A stretch of DNA of 64,000 nucleotides. Origin: Erodium maritimum (lineage: Eukaryota > Streptophyta > Magnoliopsida > Geraniales > Geraniaceae). This document shows positions 55,302-64,000 of the stretch, piece by piece. The translations under genes and the position numbers were made by a program. Under the pieces are notes generated by a model, which saw only the letters and a program-made list of their open reading frames with translations, was not told where the DNA came from and made no database searches. The stretch covers positions 130,603,203-130,667,202 of the forward strand of contig OY997588.1 of NCBI GenBank assembly GCA_963921825.1. Direction: 5' to 3'. Within the stretch, counting starts at the first letter, position 1; each line of letters begins with the position of its first letter.

Positions 55302-55918
55302 TGTTGTGACCTTGTGTCAACATAATAATCTATGTGTTTTGATGATGACAAGTATAAATATATTTATTCAAGATCAAATAACTCTTCCATATGTTTATTG
55401 TTTCAAATCAAACTCATTTTACAAAAGTTCTTATATTTTTTATACATGTGATTTTCGGATTTTTCAAGACAACAACTTTGGTTGCATTTGAGGTAACTTT
55501 GAAAAATCATATCAAATTCATTTCTTTATCAAATTACGATTTGTTTGATTTTTTATAAACCTCTGTGAGTCTACTTTTTAATGATCAAATTGGTTCTCCA
55601 TTTGGATACTCCATCAGAGAGTAATGGACGGAAAGGTGAGTAGACATCAAATCTGCCAGAACAGGTAAAGCAGATTTTCTTGACTGTCTTTCTTGATTAA
55701 ACTGGGATTATCTACCTGGTAATAATAGGCATATGCTATACCATTGGAAAGATATAGGAGTCTATTTTCTAACCCAACTGGCCTTACTTGATTTGGATTC
55801 TTGTGGATAAAGTTATGCTCATTTGAACAAGCAAAGGTCAAAACTGAAATTTCTGGCAGCAAAGCTGAAAGTTATGCTCATCATCTACTTGTGTCAAATG
55901 AAGTTGTACACGAAATTT
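55302..55918 (+). repeat. 3' LTR of the SIRE element, left part
   Basis: Matches 48553-49169 and is split by the next element at the position CGAAATTT. Confidence 0.92.
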
Positions 55919-57606
55919 TGTTAGTCTTAGTGCCCGTAGTTCAATCCTAAATGTCCAAATGTATATATCATCGTTAGCAATAAAATTAAAGCGGCTTTAT
56001 ATTACTTATGTGTTGGAGTAATATATCGATGTGTGCTCTGATCTATGCCCACCATGCGAATAGAACCATAGATCGAGATAGATCACACTCGATGGGTCCC
56101 TAGTCAACAAAGCTTCACTAGAAGCGACTAGTATGAAAGATGGCTCTTTATGGCTTACGTTCTGTTAGTCATTGGAATGGGATTCCGGAGTCTGATCATA
56201 GATATCATGTGGGACATGATATTGGACGACCCGCCCTGAATATGTGCCATAGATTAAGTCATGAACATATTCAGTGTTGTAGCTTGTCATGTATCCTTAG
56301 ACCAAGGAGTCTTTGTGATCGCTATGTAGTCAACAACTGAGTTTGACCTGAGCCTAACGTTGTCCGTAACAGGGCTTCCATAACGGCCAGGATTGGCTTG
56401 GGGACGGGCTACATGAGTGACACGAAAGACGGCTAAGGGATTTATCCCTCATACTAAGGTATGGGAAAGATATCGGTTCTCGGCCACTTGATCGAGAGTG
56501 ACTGGAAGAATAGCATGGCCATGCACATGATACTGGGTATCATATCTTCAGTCATCTCACATATCAAGGAACGGTGATTGAGAATAATAAGGATGACGGC
56601 TCTATGCCTTATCTCAATCAGGATATCGGAGATAAAAGGATAATGACAGGGACGACGGAAAGGTTAGAATCGACAGGGTCGATTCGTTATGTAATGTCGG
56701 GCAATACTAAAGTCTCGTTAGTTGCCACTTAAATAGGATCAAGTAAAATGAGATTTTATGTTGATCTATTGACATGCATAAACCTAAGGGTCACACCGGA
56801 GGATGAAACTCATTGACACATTTATGGAGAATGGCCAAAAGGGAGTTGTCTCGGGACATGACCAAAACTGGGTTTTGGGTCATGTGCCCGTAAGTGAATA
56901 GGACTTTACGGATCGAGACAAGGCTTGGAGTCTTGGGATTGATCGCGTCGGATAATGTTGGACATTTCCGGTATGGAAGGCTTGGAGGCGATGAGCGAAT
57001 CACGGGACCTCGTTGGAAATGGCCACGGGCCATGTTCCAAGAGGCCCATGAAAGGCCCATGCAACCAAGGCCCATGGAACTAATTAATCAAGTCTTGATT
57101 AATTAGTACTAAGTAAGCAAGACAAGGATTAAGGTGTTGGTGATTCACCACCTAACCCAATCTTGTCTTGCCATACTTTGTCCTATTTACACCTTACTTG
57201 ACACCATACTTGTCCCATGCCTTTAGTTGGACAAGTATGGGTTTTGTTATGTTTAAGTCATCTTTTTTCAACATAACAAACACAAGACAAGAATAGGAAA
57301 CACATTTTCTCTCCCTCTTCCATGGCCATTTCGGGTTTGGCTAGTTTCCTCCTCCATTTTTGTGTTCTTGAGTCCTCAAAGAGAAGAACTACGTGGCTTT
57401 GATTCCCATGTGGATACGTAGGCGTCTTGGAGACTCAAGCCAATCATTCGTTAACCGGTGTTCTTGTTTTGGTAAGAACTAGTGCTGAATTTTTCTCTTG
57501 TTAATCCATTCTTTGTTAGTTGTTTCATGGTTCTAATTGTCTCTTGGTTTTCATTGATTTTCCGCTGCGAGTTGGTTCATCTCCAACCTTACCTCGAGAC
57601 CCAACA
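55919..57606 (+). repeat. 5' LTR of the young copia
   Basis: 1,688 bp, TGTTAGTCTTAGTGCCCG to GACCCAACA. Short open frames inside it are duplicated in the 3' LTR and are not genes. Confidence 0.93.
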
Positions 57607-57607
57607 G

Positions 57608-57619
57608 TGGTATCAGAGC
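57608..57619 (+). promoter_or_regulatory. tRNA-iMet primer binding site of the young copia
   Basis: TGGTATCAGAGC one base after the 5' LTR end. Confidence 0.95.
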
Positions 57620-59162
57620 CGTGCTACCTTCGGGATTCACAAGACGGTGTTCAAAGTTTCGGTTTTGCTTGAAAGTTTCGTTTTTGGCATGTTGTTTTGC
57701 TAAATTGTTTGATAACATGTTTTAAATTATTGTTTATGGATTTAATGCATGTAAAATGAATTTTTGAAAATTATTTCAAATCTGGAAATTTTGAAAAAAA
57801 TATTATTTTTCGGGTCTCGGGAGCGGGACTCTCGGGGAGCCGAAACCGGGACCGAACGGGGCTCCGTTGGACGGAGCTAGGCCAAGCATGACCATTGGAT
57901 GGTTGATATGCCAAGGCTAAACCGTTTTGTTAGTTATGACGAGTTTGGAACCGTCATGACGAACTCGAAGATCAAATGTTCAAAAGTTTCATTTTTGAAC
58001 GGTTTCGATAAACCGAGCATCAAAAATTTTCGAAACTTGGCTATTAATTAAAACCGGAAAATCACATGATGTTTGATAACATTCTTGTTTGATAACACGA
58101 TGTGTGATGTGATGTTGGCATGGTGCACATAATAGCCCCGAGCTCAATTTAATTATTTATCGCTTTTCACGGCCTGCGAGCCGTTAGAGGTAACGTGTAA
58201 TTATTCTTTCAAGGTGTGGTCGTCGAACCACTTGTTTGTAATATTTATTTATTCCCGACCTGCGAGTCGTGTATTAAATTGTAATATTTTACTCAAGATG
58301 AAGAAAGGGCGAAAAGGTCATTTGGTGGCTTTTCGGGTGTTGGCATCGGCTTGGAGTCGGTGGAGCTCAAGAAGCTAGTGGGAGTTAGTTTAGGGGGCTA
58401 TTATGTGCACATTTATCGCTTTATGCTTGGTTTAGTTTATGCATGATTAATTCTATGTGCTTTAGAATTGCATGCCTAACTTTATTTACCGAGCATATCA
58501 CCTCACATGCAAAGATAAAATTGGAATTTTAATCCTTGTGTGTGAACCCTTAGAACCGTCATTGCATTGGATGTAGTTGACGGGTTCAAAGGAAGAATTA
58601 CATTGGATGTAATTTGAGGCATCATTGCATTTGGAATGTAGTTGATGTGCTCATCGCATCTAGGATGTGCCAAAGTTTTGAACACAACTGGACAAGTAAA
58701 AGCGGGTCATGTCCGATACCTCCCAATCATCAACACCTTACTACCTCCCCGTCCTATGGGTGTCGTGCGCATTAGCGGAGCATCCATGGGAAAGCGGGGT
58801 AGTAGGTTTGGACGACATATGTGGGTGTCGTGCGCATTAGCGGAGCACCTACATAGTGACGAGCCATAGTTGAAAATTGGTGGACCCGACTACGATTCTT
58901 AGCCTGAGGTTGAGCTAGGGTAACAGATAGGGTAAGTCGTGTACATAAGTACATACCCTAGCCAGGAGTCACATTGGATGTGATTGGATGGATTCCTACC
59001 TACATAGCTCGATTAAGTGGTGAGCATTAGTTCAGCTTAATCGAGTGAATCAAGGATCTTGGTTTCAGATTCTAAAGGTTTAGAATTGATTGTTGGTGTT
59101 TAAGCTTGATCTTCATAAAATTTATTCAGTTTACTGATTGAATTTTATCTGTTGTAGATCAA
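57620..59162 (+). other. Leader of the young copia
   Basis: 1.54 kb, noncoding. Contains a direct repeat GGGTGTCGTGCGCATTAGCG at about 58758 and 58822, and several ATTGCATTGGATGTAGTTGA-like repeats near 58560-58650. Possibly packaging or dimerisation sequence; function not shown. Confidence 0.6.
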
Positions 59163-59680
59163 ATGGCAAATTCAGTGAACATTAATAGTTTGTCATTAAA
59201 AACCATTCTTGACAGGGTCAAGCTAAATGGGACAAACTATTTGGACTGGTACAGAATTTTGAGGATAGTCCTCAAGTCTGAACGCAAATAATATGTCCTT
59301 GACAAGGCTGTCTCTAAGACCATATCAGAGTTACATGAAGTGTCATCAGCTGCTGAGAAGAATATCTCAGGGATCTGGGATCCAAGGATATTCTGATGGT
59401 CAACAAGGGAATTGGAAGTGGCAAGGGCTGGGCCCATGCGCACTTGGCAGGAAAGATGAGACACCTGAGAATGTCTGCTTCTACTGCCAACAGCCTGGTC
59501 ATTGGAACCGGGATTACAGGAAGTTCACGGCTGATCTGAAGAAGGGCAGTGGGACTGCGCCTTCATCAAATAGCCTGGATGATCTGAAGAAGGGCAGTAG
59601 GACTGCGCCTTCATCAGGAAACCTGGATGATCTAAGGAAGGGCGGTGGGATCGTGCCTTCATTCGGTATTAACTCTATAG
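59163..59680 (+). pseudogene. Truncated gag of the young copia
   Basis: ATG at 59163 gives a 42-residue start (SLKTILDRVKLNGTNYLDWY) ending in a stop at 59289-59291. Most of the capsid domain is deleted before the knuckle CFYCQQPGHWNRDY at about 59478-59519, whose last Cys is Tyr. A 48-bp triple repeat follows. Not functional. Confidence 0.8.
59533..59676 (+). repeat. 48-bp in-frame tandem repeat, three units
   Basis: Units at 59533, 59581 and 59629 encode 16-residue repeats of DLKKGSGTAPSS type in the linker between knuckle and protease. Confidence 0.92.
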
Positions 59681-59689
59681 AGCTACATC

Positions 59690-62640
59690 TCTCTACTTCC
59701 AAAGATTCATGGGTATTAGATACCATGACTGAATCTCACACATGCACTAATATATGGTGGCTGAAAGTAGGAGAGATTTGGAAAGCACGAAATGGACCTC
59801 AGAGTTGTGGCAACTGCTGTAGGATCCATGAGTCTTGCTTTGCCAAGAGGCCTTGTCTTAGTATTGTATAATGTATATTGCATACCTACTTTTAGTAGGA
59901 ATATTATATCTGTATCCGTGTTTGACAAGGAAGGATATAATGTTAATATTGGAAATGGAGTTTTCAATGTTCTATGCAATGATATGTTTTATACCAGTAC
60001 TGACATGGTTGGAGGATTGTACATATTAGATATGGGTAACAATGCCTCAAGTTCTATATATTCCGTTAATACCAAGAGGTCTAAATCCAACGATTTAAAC
60101 CTAACTCTGTTATGGTACTGTCATTTGGGTCGCATAAACAAGAAGCGCCTATCAACACTTCAGAAGTGCGGGCTTTCAGGTTCATTCGAATTCCATTCGA
60201 TCGATAGGTGCAAGGTTTGTTTGATGGGCAAAATGACTAAAGTGCCCTTTATCGATCGCGATGAAAGGGCGGGTGAATTATTGGGGCTGATACACTTGAA
60301 TGTGTGTAGACCAATAAGTTCACTTGCCAGGAGGGGTTTTAACTACTTTATCACATTTACTGATGATTACAGTAAATATGGTTATGTCTCTTCGGTGAGA
60401 CATAAGTCTGAAGCTTTTGATAAATTCAAAGAGTTTAAGACTATAGTAGAAAACCAGCTCGACAAAGGTATTAAGGCACTTCGATTGGATCGAGGTGGAA
60501 AATACTTGACCACAGAGTTATTAGATCATCTAAAAGAGAATGGGATCCTTTTGGAATGGACTCCTCCTAGGTCACTGTAGTTGAAAGGTGTAGCCAAACG
60601 GAGAAATCGGACATTGTTAGACAATGGTCTGTTCCATGATTAGTTGGAATGATCTCCCAATCTCTTTTAGGGGTTTTGCTCTAGAGACGACCGCATTCAT
60701 AGTGAATCGGGCTTCGACGAATGGTGTGGAAGGGACACCATTTTAAAATGGTACGGGATGATGCCCGCTTTGTCCTTCCTAAAGATTTGTGGTTGCGAGG
60801 CTTATGTGAAACATTTGGTTTCGACTAAGCTCGAACCAAGATCTGAGATATGCACCTTCGTGTGGTATCCCAAAGCAACAAGGGGATACTATTTCTACAA
60901 TCCCAGTGAGAACATGGTGTTCGTCGCTTGGGGTGGGGTCTTTATGGAAAAGAAGTTTTGTTTCCAAAGACGTCATTGGGAGGACTGTGCATCTCGAAGA
61001 AATTCAGGATGGTACAGATCTGTCTAAACCAATTGGCAACCCAGTAGAAAGGAGCCAGAGATTGTCGTAGAGTAAGAACCAATTCCTGTTACAATTCCGG
61101 AAGGTCCAAGGCGATTTGAAAGGATCAATCTTCCACCTCCAAGATATGGTATCCGGAGGTGACAATGAAGTCATGGTGGATCACGATGATCCAGCCACCT
61201 TTCAGGAAGTCGTGGATGGGCCCAACTCCGAGTTATGGCTGGGAGCCATGAGGGAGGAAATGCAATCCATGTCGGACAACCGAGTCTGGGAACCGGTTGA
61301 TCCCATCAATGGTGTGAGGACCATAGGATGCAAATGGATCTTCAAGGTGAAGATGGACATGGACGGCAACCCTCTGACCTACAAAGCTCAACTGGTGGCG
61401 AAAGGTTATAGGCAGATCCAATGGATTGACTATGAGGAAACCTTCTCCTTAGTGGCTATGGTCAAAATCGATCCAAATTCTTCTTGACATAACTGCGTAT
61501 CATAATTACGAGATATGGCAAGTGGATGTCAAAACCGCTTTCCTAAATGGAAATTTGACTGAGTACGTTTGTATGTCTCGGCCCAAAGGTTTTGACGATC
61601 CGAAGAATAAGGGAAAGATTTATAAGTTGTTGAAATCCATTTATGGATTGAAACGAACTTCTCGGAGTTGGATCCTTCGTTTTGATGAAGCTGTAATTGG
61701 ATTTGGCTTAATCAAGAACGAGGATGAATCTTGCGTTTATAAGAAGGCTAGTGGGAGCAATATTACCTTTCTGGTTCTCATTGAAAACGACATCCCAACC
61801 TTGCACGAGACTAAAGCTTGGTTGAGGAAGTGTTTTTCAATAAAGGACTTAGGCGATGCTTCTCATATCTTAAGGATTAAGATATGTAGAGATCGCACCA
61901 AGAGGGTCTTGGATTTAAGTCAGGGAACCTATGTGAACAAGGCATTGAGTAGGTTCTTAATGCTCGATTCAAAGAAAGGACTCTTACCCACTAGTCATGG
62001 CATTCATCTCAGCAAGACTTAGTGTCCTAAGACACCTGATGAGCTGAAAAGGATGATGAGAATCCTATGCGCCTGGGGGCAGGATCGATCATATATGCCA
62101 TGACATGTATGAGACCAGACGTCTCGTAAGCCTTATGTTGTACCAGTAGACATCATTCTAACCTGGGGGAAAGATGATGCTGAACTAGTCGTCGAAGGAT
62201 GAGTAGACGCTAGTTTTCCAAGACAAATCCAGATGACTTTAGAAGTCAATCAGGATATGTGTTTACGCTGAATGGCAGAGCTTTAGCTGGGAAAGCGTAA
62301 AGCAAGATACCATTGCCGAATCTACGACAGAGGCCAAGTACATGGATGCTGCAGAGGCAGCTAAGGAGGCTATGTGGATTTGGAAATTCATGGCAGGGCT
62401 GGGTGTAATTAAAAACCCATCCAGTCCGGTGAATCCATTTTGCGACAACACAAGGGCCATTGCGCAATCTAAAAGCCTAGATCGCATAACAAATCCAAAC
62501 ATGTACTGCGGCGTATCCACCTCATCAGATAAATACTGAACTGAGGTGAAGTGAAGATAACCGATATTGCAATAGATGATAACATAGCCAACCCTTTGAC
62601 TAAGGCAGTGTCACTGCCTGAACATGTTAGACATGTAAAG
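59690..62640 (+). pseudogene. Degenerate pol of the young copia
   Basis: Protease motif altered (WVLDTMTES instead of D-T/S-G). Integrase is recognisable at 59792-60580 (WYCHLGRINKKRL, CKVCLMGK, RLDRGGKY) and then breaks. RT segments are at 61116-61487 (WEPVDPINGVRTIGCKWIFK) and 61522-62022 (DVKTAFLNGNL, YKLLKSIYGLK). The YVDD box is absent: FLVL runs straight into IENDIPT near 61775. RNase H is internally deleted, with a tail NPLTKAVSLPEHVRHVKSMG. Many stops. Every enzyme is dead. Confidence 0.85.
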
Positions 62641-62678
62641 TCGATGGGGACATATTGGAGTTTAGATTGGAACTAGGG

Positions 62679-62690
62679 CAAGTGGGAGAT
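62679..62690 (+). promoter_or_regulatory. Polypurine tract of the young copia
   Basis: CAAGTGGGAGAT directly before the 3' LTR start. Confidence 0.75.
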
Positions 62691-64000
62691 TGTTAGTCTT
62701 AGTGCCCGTAGTTCAATCCTAAATGTCCAAATGTATATATCATCGTTAGCAATAAAATTAAAGCGGCTTTATATTACTTATGTGTTGGAGTAATATATCG
62801 ATGTGTGCTCTGATCTATGCCCACCATGCGAATAGAACCATAGATCGAGATAGATCACACTCGATGGGTCCCTAGTCAACAAAGCTTCACTAGAAGCGAC
62901 TAGTATGAAAGATGGCTCTTTATGGCTTACGTTCTGTTAGTCATTGGAATGGGATTCCGGAGTCTGATCATAGATATCATGTGGGACATGATATTGGACG
63001 ACCCGCCCTGAATATGTGCCATAGATTAAGTCATGAACATATTCAGTGTTGTAGCTTGTCATGTATCCTTAGACCAAGGAGTCTTTGTGATCGCTATGTA
63101 GTCAACAACTGAGTTTGACCTGAGCCTAACGTTGTCCGTAACAGGGCTTCCATAACGGCCAGGATTGGCTTGGGGACGGGCTACATGAGTGACACGAAAG
63201 ACGGCTAAGGGATTTATCCCTCATACTAAGGTATGGGAAAGATATCGGTTCTCGGCCACTTGATCGAGAGTGACTGGAAGAATAGCATGGCCATGCACAT
63301 GATACTGGGTATCATATCTTCAGTCATCTCACATATCAAGGAACGGTGATTGAGAATAATAAGGATGACGGCTCTATGCCTTATCTCAATCAGGATATCG
63401 GAGATAAAAGGATAATGACAGGGACGACGGAAAGGTTAGAATCGACAGGGTCGATTCGTTATGTAATGTCGGGCAATACTAAAGTCTCGTTAGTTGCCAC
63501 TTAAATAGGATCAAGTAAAATGAGATTTTATGTTGATCTATTGACATGCATAAACCTAAGGGTCACACCGGAGGATGAAACTCATTGACACATTTATGGA
63601 GAATGGCCAAAAGGGAGTTGTCTCGGGACATGACCAAAACTGGGTTTTGGGTCATGTGCCCGTAAGTGAATAGGACTTTACGGATCGAGACAAGGCTTGG
63701 AGTCTTGGGATTGATCGCGTCGGATAATGTTGGACATTTCCGGTATGGAAGGCTTGGAGGCGATGAGCGAATCACGGGACCTCGTTGGAAATGGCCACGG
63801 GCCATGTTCCAAGAGGCCCATGAAAGGCCCATGCAACCAAGGCCCATGGAACTAATTAATCAAGTCTTGATTAATTAGTACTAAGTAAGCAAGACAAGGA
63901 TTAAGGTGTTGGTGATTCACCACCTAACCCAATCTTGTCTTGCCATACTTTGTCCTATTTACACCTTACTTGACACCATACTTGTCCCATGCCTTTAGTT
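62691..64000 (+). repeat. 3' LTR of the young copia (cut by window end)
   Basis: First 1,310 bp of the LTR, apparently identical to 55919-57228. Confidence 0.93.

Larger units (their letters stand above)
48553..55918 (+). mobile_element. SIRE-type (Maximus) Ty1/copia retrotransposon, near intact
   Basis: 5' LTR 48553-50327, iMet primer binding site, gag, pol, polypurine tract and a 3' LTR starting at 55302 that is interrupted at 55918 by a younger element. LTR portions 48553-49169 and 55302-55918 align without gaps, with about a dozen substitutions by eye, roughly 2%. No env-like frame lies between pol and the 3' LTR, where some SIRE elements carry one. The rest of the 3' LTR should continue right of the window. 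Confidence 0.9.
55919..64000 (+). mobile_element. Young Ty1/copia element with defective gag-pol, nested in SIRE 3' LTR
   Basis: 5' LTR 55919-57606, primer binding site, long leader, ruined gag-pol and a 3' LTR from 62691 that leaves the window at 64000 (expected end near 64378). The LTRs keep a constant offset of 6,772 bp and show no difference in the stretches I compared. The likely target duplication is AATTT (55914-55918). It is the youngest insertion in the window yet cannot encode its own proteins. Confidence 0.9.

Noticed and set aside
56140..57106. Open frames of 66-94 codons duplicated exactly at 62912-63878
   Set aside because: The duplication is simply the two LTRs of one element.

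Overview
The window is a piece of a flowering-plant nuclear genome made almost entirely of nested transposable elements. I found no convincing host protein-coding gene, no CRISPR array and no bacterial-style operon. The evidence is plant Ty1/copia, Ty3/gypsy, L1-type LINE, CACTA and Mutator-type structures, tRNA-iMet primer binding sites, long solo LTRs and AT-rich interstitial DNA. The setting looks like heterochromatin or a large intergenic repeat nest. The species cannot be settled from the sequence; a dicot is likely but unproven.

Layout from left to right. 1-951 is the 3' end of a CACTA transposon, with the C-terminal coding tail and subterminal repeats. A 3.0-kb solo gypsy-type LTR (969-3976, TSD AATTT) follows. 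4061-4650 is a copia RNase H/LTR remnant, 4650-6077 is a LINE-like UTR on the minus strand, and a second LTR of the same gypsy superfamily begins at 6078. 10956-20891 is a gypsy (Tekay/Del-like) element with both LTRs and a ruined interior that contains a tRNA-iMet-like fragment. 20892-35240 is a stack of L1-type LINEs. LINE A survives as a 3' tail. LINE B has an ORF1 with a CCHC knuckle and no ORF2; it is split by a third solo LTR (21710-24488, TSD AATAG). The full-length LINE D (28158-35212) is inserted in LINE B's 3' UTR. LINE D has an RRM-type ORF1 and an APE-RT ORF2, both broken.

35240-38900 holds a foldback repeat, a poly-A-tailed retroposon with a 13-bp TSD, a hairpin-bearing tandem repeat and a CACTA-like terminus. 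39895-46086 is a minus-strand LINE interrupted by an Ale-type copia element (40845-45795). 46238-48039 is a Mutator-like element with about 269-bp TIRs and a perfect 9-bp TSD around a non-repetitive GC-richer core. From 48553 a SIRE-type copia element with open gag and pol frames lies inside an inverted older LTR of its own family. Its 3' LTR is in turn interrupted at 55918 by a very young copia element whose two LTRs look identical, although its gag-pol is wrecked.

The genes belong to mobile elements and do not form a pathway. The most interesting points are the trans-mobilised-looking young copia, the tRNA-iMet fragment inside the gypsy element, the candidate Pack-MULE, the ORF1-only LINE, the SIRE gag/pol overlap, and the different GC-rich palindromic arrays found in the related gypsy LTRs.
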